The notes beneath the pieces were generated by a model that had not been told where the DNA came from, searched no databases, and saw only the letters and a program-made list of their open reading frames with translations. Shown piece by piece: positions 41,526 through 49,567 of a stretch of 58,772 bases of DNA (positions within the stretch are counted from its first letter, which is position 1; each line of letters begins with the position of its first letter). The translations under genes and the position numbers were made by a program. This DNA comes from Methanothrix sp. (lineage in GTDB: Archaea; Halobacteriota; Methanosarcinia; Methanotrichales; Methanotrichaceae): positions 1 through 58,772 of the forward strand of contig JAPKYA010000036.1 of the NCBI GenBank assembly GCA_026394565.1, written 5' to 3'.

Positions 41526-42059
41526 ATGAGAATGCGAGATATAATCCCACTCTGTTGTCTTCTCCTCAGTCTTACCATCGCTTTGATCCCAGGAGAGGAT
41601 GTCGCTCCGGGCCAACCGCTCTTGGGTGATTTGGTTTTGAAGGCGGAGGCAGTGGAGAATCCCGTCCTGGAGATTTCAGTAGAAGAAAGTGATGAATCGA
41701 TCTGGAAGCTGGTTCCATCTCCTGCGAACAAGAAGGAGATACAGGTACAGGTCAAAGCCGATGGCCCCTGGCAATTGATAGTAACAGATAACAATTCCCT
41801 CACAGCCGGACACATGACTGAGTGGACTGGCCTTGCCTACACAGACAAGCATATTATCTCTCCTCTCAAAGCAGTAGGATCGATCGCGATTCCTCTTCCT
41901 AACCCGGAAAAGATCCCTCTCAGAGAGGGCACGGCCACATTATCGGGGGCCCTGCCGCTGAAAGTGGGCCTGGAGCAAGAGGTTTCACTGAATGATGAGC
42001 CTTTGGCATCGGGGCATATTTATCGCATTGAATTGACTATAACCCTTTCCGCAGAGTGA
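41526..42059 (+). CDS. Small secreted beta-sandwich protein, paralogue 3 (WxL-like)
   Basis: 177 residues with signal peptide IIPLCCLLLSLTIALIPGE. Skeleton as in paralogue 1: VLEISVEESDESIWKLVPSP, KADGPWQLIVTDN, AGHMTEWTGLAY, IPLPNPEKIPLREG, QEVSLNDEPLASGHIYRIELTITLSAE. It lies on the opposite strand to the rest of the cluster and is promoted separately. It reads toward the convergent kinase gene with only 4 bases between stops. Confidence 0.7.
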   Translation: MRMRDIIPLCCLLLSLTIALIPGEDVAPGQPLLGDLVLKAEAVENPVLEISVEESDESIWKLVPSPANKKEIQVQVKADGPWQLIVTDNNSLTAGHMTEWTGLAYTDKHIISPLKAVGSIAIPLPNPEKIPLREGTATLSGALPLKVGLEQEVSLNDEPLASGHIYRIELTITLSAE

Positions 42060-42063
42060 GCAT

Positions 42064-43209
42064 CTAAGGAATTGTGAAGCACACAGCGCAGCCTTTGTTC
42101 ACAACCGATTCTATCCATATCCTTCCCCCATGAACCTCGATAATCCTCCGGGAGAGGGCCAGTCCCGCGTGGGAATCTTCCGCCTCGCTGCCCCGGTAAA
42201 ATAGCCGGAATATATTTTTCTGCATTATCGGGTCTATGCCAAGGCCGTCATCCTTGACAAAAAAAACGGTCTCGCCCCCGTTGGCCTGATATCCTATTTC
42301 GATCTGTAGCGGCCCATTATTGCTCGCATACCTGATGCAATTCTCGATCAGATTCACCAGGACATCCACAATCCTGGGCCGATCCACGCTCACCATGGGA
42401 AAATCATCCGCCACTGTGATCTTGGCTCCGCTGGATCTGATCTTATCTGCCGCCAGACTCAAGGCCTCCTTGACAAGCTCGCCATAGAGAACCCTCTCTC
42501 TGGTATTCGATAGCTTGCCTATGCTCGATATATCCAGTGCCCTGACCAAAAGGGCCTCCATCCTCTCAACTGCATCCCCCATCAAACCAATATCGATTTC
42601 AATCCTCTGCCGGCTGCCGGACGCAACATCCTTCTTGAGATAACCGAGAAACCCCTTGATGGTCACCAAGGGCAAAATGAGGTCATGGGAAATGGCATAG
42701 ACCAGTTGTTCAATCTCATCATACCTCTCTTTCAATTCTATGGTCCTCTCGTGAACCTTCTTCTCTAGATTGTTCTGGGCTAAGCGAAGCTCTTCCTCGG
42801 ACTTTTTGCGCTCGATGGCATAGCTGATGGAACGGCTGAGCAGTATGCCGTCCACTTCTCCTTTCAACAGATAGTCCCCTGCGCCTTCCCGAACCGCTTT
42901 CATGGCCAGCTCTCTGTCGCTAAGGCCGGTTAATATCAGTATGGGAATTTTTGCCTTCTTTTTATGAATTTTGGAGAACGTCTCCAAACCAAAGCTGTCG
43001 GGCAGATTCAAATCCAGGAGCACGGCGTCCACATCTTCCTGGGTCAGAAATTCAAGCCCCGAAGAAAGGCTGTTTTTCCAGGTCAAATCGAACATTGCAG
43101 AGGAAACGCCATTCTCCTTGCGGGAGGCATCCAGTAAATACTCCCGGATCAGCCTTGCATCTACCTCATTATCTTCTATTAAAAGAATTTTAATGGTATT
43201 CCTGCTCAC
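42064..43209 (-). CDS. Receiver-histidine kinase hybrid
   Basis: 381 residues. Receiver at 8-130 (KILLIEDNEVDARL, phospho-Asp in AVLLDLNLPDS, TGLSDRELAMKAV, DYLLKGE). A coiled linker then an H-box YAISHDLILPLV, N box LVNLIENCIRYASNN and G1 FFVKDDGLGID; G2 region ends AGLALSRRIIEVHGG. No membrane segment. Its start overlaps the response regulator gene by 20 bases, so both are made together. Probably a signal integration kinase controlling the regulator next to it. Confidence 0.88.
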   Translation of the reverse strand: MSRNTIKILLIEDNEVDARLIREYLLDASRKENGVSSAMFDLTWKNSLSSGLEFLTQEDVDAVLLDLNLPDSFGLETFSKIHKKKAKIPILILTGLSDRELAMKAVREGAGDYLLKGEVDGILLSRSISYAIERKKSEEELRLAQNNLEKKVHERTIELKERYDEIEQLVYAISHDLILPLVTIKGFLGYLKKDVASGSRQRIEIDIGLMGDAVERMEALLVRALDISSIGKLSNTRERVLYGELVKEALSLAADKIRSSGAKITVADDFPMVSVDRPRIVDVLVNLIENCIRYASNNGPLQIEIGYQANGGETVFFVKDDGLGIDPIMQKNIFRLFYRGSEAEDSHAGLALSRRIIEVHGGRIWIESVVNKGCAVCFTIP

Positions 43210-43669
43210 TTATCTCATCCCTCCGAGGCAATCTGGCCGTCTCGAACCAGAATCTTTTTATGGAGTTCATCATTTCCACGAACCGGTCCAGCTCCAGCGG
43301 TTTGACCAGATAGCAATTGGCTTGCATACTGTAAGAGTACAAAATGTCGCTCTCGGCATCAGAGGTGGTCAAGATCGCCACAGGAATGTGTTTGAGCTTC
43401 ACATCATTCTTCATCTCCATAAGTACCTCGCGGCCGTCTTTTTTGGGCAGATTAAGGTCGAGTAAGATGAAGTCGGGGCTCTTGGCCTGGGCATGAATTC
43501 CCTCTTTGCGCAAAAAGGCCAGCGCATCCACTCCATCTCTGGCAATGCTAAGCGTGATGAGTATTTTCTCGTCTCTGAGCGCCAGCTCGGTCAGACGCGC
43601 ATCAGCAGGGTTATCTTCTACCAGCAAAATCTCTATTCTATATCCATTTCGGTTGTCCTTGCTATTCAT
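43190..43669 (-). CDS. Single-domain response regulator (Rcp1/CheY-like)
   Basis: 159 residues: EILLVEDNPADARLTELAL, phospho-Asp in FILLDLNLPKKDGREVL, switch Thr in VAILTTSDAESD and Lys in YLVKPLEL. The RR is of the Rcp1 class (DLNLPKKDG), which pair with bacteriophytochrome-like or PAS kinases. No output domain. Upstream partner of the kinase at 42064. Confidence 0.9.
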   Translation of the reverse strand: MNSKDNRNGYRIEILLVEDNPADARLTELALRDEKILITLSIARDGVDALAFLRKEGIHAQAKSPDFILLDLNLPKKDGREVLMEMKNDVKLKHIPVAILTTSDAESDILYSYSMQANCYLVKPLELDRFVEMMNSIKRFWFETARLPRRDEISEQEYH

Positions 43670-43868
43670 TGTGGGCCTTCTTCATTTTCCAACTGTGTTT
43701 CTTTCGATAGTGTTCTCTCTTTTTTGTAATGTTATGTTTGAACTTCTAGAAGATTACCTTATCGATCAAGACAAGAGAGTTGATCTGCCTATTCATTGGT
43801 GGGAAGTGTCACCAAAACCTTTTTTGTGTCTTTTCGCCTGGTGCTATTCGCTATTTAGTGTGGGCAAG

Positions 43869-43959
43869 CTCTGTGTCTCTGTGGTTAGATTCCCACAACC
43901 GCGAGTTTAATTATCGCTAGCATCTCCAACAAAACCACAGAGGCGCAGAGACACAGAGA
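43869..43959. repeat. Dispersed inverted-repeat element, copy 1
   Basis: TCTGTGTCTCTGTGGTT (43870-43886) and the facing ACCACAGAGGCGCAGAGACA (from 43935) form a stem of about 17 bases around a loop carrying CGAGTTTAATTATCGCTA. A second copy with the same internal motif lies at 57133-57226 and a degraded half-copy at 56025-56053. Confidence 0.7.
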
Positions 43960-44105
43960 TAACAGAACCAAAGTTTCACCCACTCGATACAGCTAGGAAC
44001 CAAAGTATCTATCCATGAATCGAGGAGTGGGGGGATATGGATACGGATAAGGGGGTAGAAATTTCCAGAAAATTCGACACACTACCTGTCGATCTTACCC
44101 TGGAT

Positions 44106-44133
44106 CTCGCGCGAAGCCGCGAAGGGCGCGAAG
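44106..44133. repeat. CGCGAAG-type repeat, short copy
   Basis: GCGCGAAGCCGCGAAGGGCG matches, in the opposite orientation, the left arm of the element at 28039-28106. Confidence 0.5.
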
Positions 44134-44175
44134 CCCGGCAACCATGATCGCACGCATTAGGCGACAACCAAAACG

Positions 44176-44760
44176 TCAGCCAGACGATGCGAAGGCAGAG
44201 AGCAGTAAGGACAGGCCGATAAGCAAGAACACAACACATGCAACTCTGGTGATCATCCTGCGATCGATCCTGCTGGAGAGATACTTGCCCAGGAAAACGG
44301 CCATGATGGATAGAAGCAAAAGCGCGATCATGACGCCTATGAAAACCATTATCGGATTGTACTCAGTGGCAAAGAGGGCGGAAGCGATCTGAGTCTTGTC
44401 TCCCCATTCAGAGAGGAAGATCATAGAGAAGCCCGATACAAAGGCCCTCTTTGCGGAGAGGTTGCTCTCCACCTCATCATCCTGACCACCTTTCAGTATC
44501 AATATCCCAAAGAGGATAAACACTAATCCGGAGACGAGCTTTACCAGATGTACGGGAATGACACTCGTCACCCAGGAGCCTACCAGTATGGCAATCCCAT
44601 CCGCCAGCAGAAAGGCCAGCATCACTCCCAGGAGAAGGCGGAAGTATTCTCGGGTCCGAGAAGAGAGCAGCAGGATGGAGAGCTGAGTCTTGTCGCCCAT
44701 CTCGGCCAGCCCGACGGCCAGCAGCGGAATTATGATCTCATCCAGCGCGATTTCAAACAC
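44176..44760 (-). CDS. GDT1/TMEM165 (UPF0016) family cation transporter
   Basis: 194 residues with six hydrophobic segments in two repeated halves. The two E-x-G-D-(K/R)-(T/S) motifs are AEMGDKTQLSILL (near residue 20) and SEWGDKTQIASALF (near 115), diagnostic for the family, which exports Ca2+ or Mn2+. Loop between halves is acidic (KGGQDDEVESN). Bacterial and plant homologues confer manganese homeostasis; in this genome it may protect from Mn or Ca excess. Upstream lies a repeat copy. Confidence 0.9.
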   Translation of the reverse strand: MFEIALDEIIIPLLAVGLAEMGDKTQLSILLLSSRTREYFRLLLGVMLAFLLADGIAILVGSWVTSVIPVHLVKLVSGLVFILFGILILKGGQDDEVESNLSAKRAFVSGFSMIFLSEWGDKTQIASALFATEYNPIMVFIGVMIALLLLSIMAVFLGKYLSSRIDRRMITRVACVVFLLIGLSLLLSAFASSG

Positions 44761-44839
44761 CTTTGGCCCTTATAATTAGGGACTCCCTGGTTTTCGTCAT
44801 TGGTATTAATAATTTTTGCCTCCGCCCAACTGGCCAGAC

Positions 44840-44890
44840 AGTGAAACGGCGGCGCACCCGCGCAGCAAGCTGCGGGGTATTGCGTTTAAA
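44840..44890. repeat. GCAGCAAGCTGC hairpin repeat, copy 1
   Basis: GTGAAACGGCGGCGCACCCG followed by a hairpin ACCCGCGCAGCAAGCTGCGG and TATTGCGTTTAAA. The core GCAGC-AA-GCTGC is perfectly palindromic. A second direct copy is at 46081-46124; the pair flank the methyltransferase gene. Confidence 0.65.
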
Positions 44891-44941
44891 AATCAACATA
44901 TATTGCAAATTCACGCTCAAATTTTGGCAACCCTTTTTTGA

Positions 44942-45180
44942 TCAATTGACCAGGTTAATAAAAACTCGGCTTCCGATATTGATTTCGGATGAGAAAAGGA
45001 AGACCTCATTACTTTTAAGCGTACGTGGTCGTCGTGCCAATGTATATGCAATGTTAGTATTATGGCCTAGAACTACTTGCTTCTTTTCAAGCAGAAGTCT
45101 AAGATGTTTATAATTGGGTAAAAATTTGAGGCTGTCATCACCACATTATCAACGAGATTAGCATTAGGTCCCCCAACACC
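44942..45180 (-). pseudogene. Frame-broken relic of an unknown protein
   Basis: On the minus strand one frame reads GVGGPNANLVDNVVMTASNF and, one base later, another reads NYKHLRLLLEKKQVVLGHNT and LARRPRTLKSNEVFL to a stop near 44942. Both halves look like a continuous folded protein with a frameshift in between. No family identified. Confidence 0.3.
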
Positions 45181-45221
45181 TTTATTAATCAAGTTACCAT
45201 TTCCAGAAGGAGGCTTGAATT

Positions 45222-45965
45222 ATGGAATTCCTTGACATTATGAGCATCTCACACCGCTATATGGAGATACTAAACCCTTCCACGCCTGAAAAGATCATCA
45301 AACTTGGCAAATTACTCAAATTGAAAAAAGGAAACCGGGTCATTGACTTCGGTTGTGGTTGTGCCGGACCCCTTACTCTCTGGGCTGAGGAATTCGGTAT
45401 TACTGGTATTGGAATAGATATATCCGAGGATTTCTGCGACAGGGCTAGGCAAAAACTGGCTTCGGAAGGTTTATCGGACCGAATCGAAATCGTTTGCTCC
45501 AATGGGGCTGATTACGTATTCGAAGAAGGGGTTTTCGATGCCGCAACATGTATTGGGTCAACGTTTATTTTTGGCGGCTGCCAGCAGACACTCCAGGTAC
45601 TGAAGCGAGCTGTTCATCAGAATGGACGCCTTGGTATCGGTGAAACCCACTGGCTTAGCAATCAGGTACATCCGGTATACGCCCAAAAACAGACAACAAC
45701 CCATACAGAAACGGAACTAACTCAATTTACCCGGGATGAAGGCTTTGAACTCGAATACATCATTCGTGCCAGCTACGACGACTGGGACAGGTACATTTCG
45801 GATGGTTGGTATGGACTGATACGTTGGCTCGAAGAAAATCCCACCCACACTGACTTTGAACAGGTATTCAAGCATTTCCGTACTGACCAGGATGATTATT
45901 TACAGTTCCAACGCCAATATATGGGTTGGGCCATGTACTGCCTCGCTCCCATGAAATCTCGTTGA
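45222..45965 (+). CDS. SAM-dependent class I methyltransferase
   Basis: 247 residues. SAM-binding motif I is VIDFGCGCAGPLTLWAEEFG with post-I GIGIDISEDFCDRARQKL; motif IV-like FDAATCIGSTFIFGG. C-terminal segment WLEENPTHTDFEQVF is a substrate-binding extension. Related to small-molecule methyltransferases; substrate unknown. The start follows a strong AAGGAGG site. The gene is flanked by two direct copies of the hairpin repeat (44840 and 46081) and has no neighbours in the same operon, which suggests a mobile cassette. Confidence 0.85.
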   Translation: MEFLDIMSISHRYMEILNPSTPEKIIKLGKLLKLKKGNRVIDFGCGCAGPLTLWAEEFGITGIGIDISEDFCDRARQKLASEGLSDRIEIVCSNGADYVFEEGVFDAATCIGSTFIFGGCQQTLQVLKRAVHQNGRLGIGETHWLSNQVHPVYAQKQTTTHTETELTQFTRDEGFELEYIIRASYDDWDRYISDGWYGLIRWLEENPTHTDFEQVFKHFRTDQDDYLQFQRQYMGWAMYCLAPMKSR

Positions 45966-46080
45966 CATGTAGTCATCTATGAAAATATTTTTTATTGACA
46001 CTGCCTAGGCACACTTGTATATGCTACCACCCTAGAGCAGACTGTCTAAAATTTAAGTATTTTTATATAATAATTTTCCG

Positions 46081-46124
46081 AGTGAAACGGCGGCGGCGCA
46101 CCCCAGCAGCAAGCTGTGGGTGTT
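46081..46124. repeat. GCAGCAAGCTGC hairpin repeat, copy 2
   Basis: AGTGAAACGGCGGCGGCGCA then CCCCAGCAGCAAGCTGTGGG. Same order and sequence as copy 1 with a few differences. A more degraded third copy (AGCTGCAAGGCATTATGTTT) may lie near 48470-48490. Confidence 0.6.
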
Positions 46125-46164
46125 ATTTTTGAATAAAGTATGGAATCTCTGGAAAGTCTTGACT

Positions 46165-47514
46165 TTATTTCATAATCTTAAAAAGGAAGTCAGTCACTTT
46201 TTCGAAAGGTTTTTTTACCAAAATTATTGGAGAATCAGGCCTCTTCTGAAAGGAGAATTGAATTTGACCTTTGAGGATGGCGAACCTTATCTTAGCTTCG
46301 GAAAATTCGCTTTCGAAGATCAATGAATGATCTGATAGCGGGCTTTTCTGGCCTTTCCACTCGCTTACAACTTTGCTCTTGATTCGCTCCGACAACCTGG
46401 TTCCAGGTAAAGGGTACGGCATGGTGAAAGAAAGATAATCGAGGGGAAGGGATGTGGCAAATCTTATGGTCTTAAGCACGGTCTCGTTAGTCTCTCCTGG
46501 ATAGCAAAGGATGAAAAAGGCGCCTGTCTTTAGCCCGGCTGCCCTGGCAGCCTCAACCGCTCGACGAGCCTGATCCAACAAGATCCTCTTATTCATGAGC
46601 ATCAGAATGGACTCGTCGCCTGATTCGATACCAAAGAAGATTCTATCACATCCGGCTTTCTTCATGGCATCTGTTGTGGCCTTATCTATCGAGTCCACCC
46701 TGCCCAGGCATTCCCATTTGAACTCCATTTTGCGGGCCAGGATCTCCTCGCAGATCTGCATCATGCGTCCTCTGTTCAAGATAAATACGTCATCGGCGAA
46801 ATGAATCCGGTCATAACCTAGAGCCAGAGCCCCCTCAACCTCATTGAGTACATTGCCGGATGATCGTTCTCGATAAGTGACCCCAAAGACGGCATTACTG
46901 CAGAACTCACAGCTAAAGGGACAGCCCCGTGTGGTTATAACCGTAGTGGCAGAGTAGCCGAATCTCTTCTTCCAATGATCGATGTATTTCTGGTTCTGGA
47001 ACAGATCCCTGGCAGGAAAAGGTATCTTGTCCAGCTCGCCCTGCAGTTCCCTCTTTTGCGTCCGAGTAATAGCTGTCTGATATCTATATTCCAGACCTTT
47101 TATGGAACTGAAGTCCATGCCGGCCTCATAGGCTTTGACTATCTCTTGAATCGTCTGTTCGCCTTCACCCACAACCACCAGGTCAAAGTCATCCAAAAAT
47201 GTAGCCAGAGAGCAGGAGGGAAGAGGTCCGCCAGCCACCAAGAGATCACAACGGTTACGCATGAGCCTGGCAAAGGTCAGACTATCTTCCAGCATGGATA
47301 CCATACTGTAAATCCCGACGATATCGGCCCTTGACTCCCCGGCTATCTGCCAGGCTTCTTCTCGATCGAGAAATGTACAATCCAGCAATTGTGGGTGGAA
47401 TCCGCAGACCTTGAGACTTGAGGCCAAATATCCTAATCCCAGCGGTGGGAACCGAAATGACGACCGGTCATATCTGGGTTTGAAATAGGGATAGATAAGA
47501 AGAATCCGTGTCAT
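46165..47514 (-). CDS. B12-binding radical SAM enzyme
   Basis: 449 residues. N-terminal cobalamin-binding-like domain 1-140 (PYFKPRYDRSSFRFPPLGLGYLASSL, VGEGEQTIQEIVKAYE) typical of the BchE/Hpn family. Radical SAM motif CPFSCEFCSN (CxxxCxxC) near residue 200, then SNAVFGVTYRERSS, HFADDVFILNR, IFFGIESGDESILMLMNKR and the YPGETNETVLKTI block. Such enzymes methylate or rearrange lipids, antibiotics or polysaccharides. It is coupled to the unknown gene at 47511 by a 4-base overlap (ATGA). Confidence 0.9.
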   Translation of the reverse strand: MTRILLIYPYFKPRYDRSSFRFPPLGLGYLASSLKVCGFHPQLLDCTFLDREEAWQIAGESRADIVGIYSMVSMLEDSLTFARLMRNRCDLLVAGGPLPSCSLATFLDDFDLVVVGEGEQTIQEIVKAYEAGMDFSSIKGLEYRYQTAITRTQKRELQGELDKIPFPARDLFQNQKYIDHWKKRFGYSATTVITTRGCPFSCEFCSNAVFGVTYRERSSGNVLNEVEGALALGYDRIHFADDVFILNRGRMMQICEEILARKMEFKWECLGRVDSIDKATTDAMKKAGCDRIFFGIESGDESILMLMNKRILLDQARRAVEAARAAGLKTGAFFILCYPGETNETVLKTIRFATSLPLDYLSFTMPYPLPGTRLSERIKSKVVSEWKGQKSPLSDHSLIFESEFSEAKIRFAILKGQIQFSFQKRPDSPIILVKKPFEKVTDFLFKIMK

Positions 47515-48329
47515 GTTCTGCTCAACTCGATCGAATAAGCGAATTTTTCAGTCAATGGTGGCAGTACGTAAGCCAGCCCGGACCATGCCAGGCTGCCAGT
47601 TACCAGTTCCCTTCCACGGAACATCCTCGCTCCTTCAACTCTTTTTAAGGTGAATGCCAGACCATCCTCTTGGTCTCTGAAAGATGCATAGGTCGCTTTG
47701 ATCCGGTTCCAGCTACCTATTCGTTCTCTTTTTAGGATAAGACCATCGGAATCTTGGTAGATATCAAACCAGTTTGCTCCTTGCTCGTTCAGAACAATTA
47801 GCTCAGTGCAACCATCAACTTTCGGGAACCTGAGTTCCACATCAATTCTAGAGTCGCGGATCAGGTAGGATGCTCTTACGTAGCCAAGAGAATGCTTCTC
47901 AAAGAAAGCCTCCCTCAGATCCAATTTTTTTTTCATGGTTTGGGATGAGATCGATATCCATTTTCTAAATTGAGGATACTCCCTATGTATCTTGGAAAGA
48001 TTCTCCCACGCCAGGCAGAATAAGCCATTGTTAATTATTTTACCTCTCCTGAGCATTCTGGATCTGAGATTCATCTCAAAATCCGCTTCGATCAAACAAA
48101 GCCCATTATACTCCCTGGTGGTGGTCCTCCACGAACCGGGGAATACGGGCTGGAGGCCAAGTTTAAGCACAGGCAGACCGAACCCAACGCCTTCTTCAGA
48201 GAGGTCTCGATCTCCCAGTTCAAGGACTAAAGCCTTCTGAATCCTGGAAGCTGGAAAGCAACCTGTTCCAGCGTCCAGAGTCTTGAGATAGGCGTCATGA
48301 ATAGATGGGATGGGATATCGTTCAATCAT
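47511..48329 (-). CDS. Unknown partner of the B12-radical SAM enzyme
   Basis: 272 residues. Visible: IPSIHDAYLKTLDAGTGCFP at the N-terminus, ELGDRDLSEEGVGFGLPVLK, FPGSWRTTTREYNGLCLIEADFEMNL, a helical middle and a beta-rich end (DSRIDVELRFPKVDGCTELIVLNEQG, IKATYASFRDQEDGLAFTLKRV). No signal peptide, no membrane segment and no known motif. A carbohydrate-binding-like C-terminus is only a suggestion. The 4-base overlap with the radical SAM gene means joint translation, so it is likely its substrate carrier or second enzyme. Confidence 0.6.
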   Translation of the reverse strand: MIERYPIPSIHDAYLKTLDAGTGCFPASRIQKALVLELGDRDLSEEGVGFGLPVLKLGLQPVFPGSWRTTTREYNGLCLIEADFEMNLRSRMLRRGKIINNGLFCLAWENLSKIHREYPQFRKWISISSQTMKKKLDLREAFFEKHSLGYVRASYLIRDSRIDVELRFPKVDGCTELIVLNEQGANWFDIYQDSDGLILKRERIGSWNRIKATYASFRDQEDGLAFTLKRVEGARMFRGRELVTGSLAWSGLAYVLPPLTEKFAYSIELSRT

Positions 48330-48567
48330 AGACCTGAAAGTATATTGAGGCCATTGCTATAAAAAGATCGCTCAGGTTTTGCGCCACACTACAGTCTATG
48401 GCTGGACGAATAAAATCTCGCTGACTATGCCGGGCCCCCTAACTCCTGCAGCCCTCTGGGCCTCTCTAAGAGCTGCAAGGCATTATGTTTAAAATAAATT
48501 CGGACAGTAATTATAAATTTATAAAATTTTCATAAGTCAATTCTTTTTTCGTTTTTTGAAATGCAAT

Positions 48568-48578
48568 CTTTAAATACT
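48568..48578 (+). promoter_or_regulatory. TATA box of the universal stress protein gene
   Basis: CTTTAAATACT lies 37-47 bases before the ATG at 48615. The AGGTGAG ribosome site at 48603-48609 is correctly spaced. Confidence 0.45.
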
Positions 48579-48614
48579 ATTATTCATAATATACTTAGAA
48601 TTAGGTGAGAGTTT

Positions 48615-49550
48615 ATGTATGAGAAGATCTTATTAGCAACGGATTTCTCCAAATACGCAGAAAAATTAGTTGACTGTGTTGGAGAAATTCCCGGCGTAAA
48701 AGAGATAGTTCTCCTGCATGTTCTAGCTAAAGATCCGCTGGCCAGGGTCTGGTCTCCCGGCGATGAGATCAAGCAAGCTGCAAATAAAATGGAGGCCTCC
48801 AAAAAGGCCCTGCAAAAAGCCAATTTGAGCGTCAAGGTAAGAGCGGAGATAGCGGAAGAGACACCGGAACACGCAGTAATAGAGCGTGTAGCCAAAGAGG
48901 AGGATGTCTCGCTCGTAGTGATGGGGGCGAGGGGAAGAAGCATCTGGCAGGGCCTGCTCTTGGGAAGCGTCTCCAGCGGCGTTCTCCGCTATGGCGATAA
49001 GGATCTTCTCATCATGCGCTACAAGACCCTTGGCGGCGCAGACAAAGAGGAAATAGGCAAATTCTGCTCGCACATATTCGAGAAAGTCATGGCTCCTACT
49101 GATTTCTCTCCCGCCGGAAATGCTGCCATTGATATGATAAAAAAGTCGTTGCTTACAAATAATGTATTGCTGCAAAACGTGGTGGCTAAGGGTGAAAACC
49201 AGTACCAAGTGGATGCTGCTTTGGGGAAGGCTCAGACCAGGCTTGAGGAGATGAAGGCAGATCTGGCAAAGGCAGGAATTAATGCCAAGGCCATTGCAGT
49301 CTCTGCCTCGGCCGGAGAGCCAAGAACTTATGGTTCAGGCGGCATGGTCAAGGTTGAAACCACTCCCTTTGCCTCCGTGGGTGGAGTCGCTGATAGAATA
49401 CTATCCATGGCAGAAAATGAGAATGTTTCCCTGATTGCCATGGGCTCTCACGGCAAAGGCTGGCTGGAGCAAGCCACCATTGGCAACGTAGCTTTCGATG
49501 TGGCCAGGATGGGACGGCGGCCTGTGCTGATTGTCAGATCCAAAAAATAG
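48615..49550 (+). CDS. Tandem universal stress protein (two UspA domains)
   Basis: 311 residues. Domain 1: KILLATDFSKYAEKLVDCV, VVMGARGRSIWQGLLLGSVSSGVL (ATP-binding GxxGxxxxxxGS). Domain 2: KVMAPTDFSPAGNAAIDMI, AMGSHGKGWLEQATIGNVAFDVA, with RPVLIV at the end. Both nucleotide loops are intact, so the protein probably binds ATP. Role in stress survival by family. The gene stands alone, promoted by a TATA box. Confidence 0.9.
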   Translation: MYEKILLATDFSKYAEKLVDCVGEIPGVKEIVLLHVLAKDPLARVWSPGDEIKQAANKMEASKKALQKANLSVKVRAEIAEETPEHAVIERVAKEEDVSLVVMGARGRSIWQGLLLGSVSSGVLRYGDKDLLIMRYKTLGGADKEEIGKFCSHIFEKVMAPTDFSPAGNAAIDMIKKSLLTNNVLLQNVVAKGENQYQVDAALGKAQTRLEEMKADLAKAGINAKAIAVSASAGEPRTYGSGGMVKVETTPFASVGGVADRILSMAENENVSLIAMGSHGKGWLEQATIGNVAFDVARMGRRPVLIVRSKK

Positions 49551-49567
49551 ATTTTTGGATACGAAAT

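Larger units (their letters stand above)
43670..44175. other. Intergenic region with two repeat elements
   Basis: About 500 bases without a convincing gene. It contains the inverted-repeat element at 43869-43959 and a CGCGAAG-type copy near 44106-44133. Frames on both strands read across these repeats and are rejected. Confidence 0.4.

Noticed and set aside
43506-43910. 134-codon plus-strand frame after the response regulator
   Set aside because: Starts antisense in the regulator gene and ends in the inverted-repeat element; hydrophobic Phe/Val-rich product is typical of reverse reading.
46120-46326. 68-codon plus-strand frame with a protein-like end
   Set aside because: Antisense to the C-terminus of the radical SAM enzyme, which fits its family through that region.
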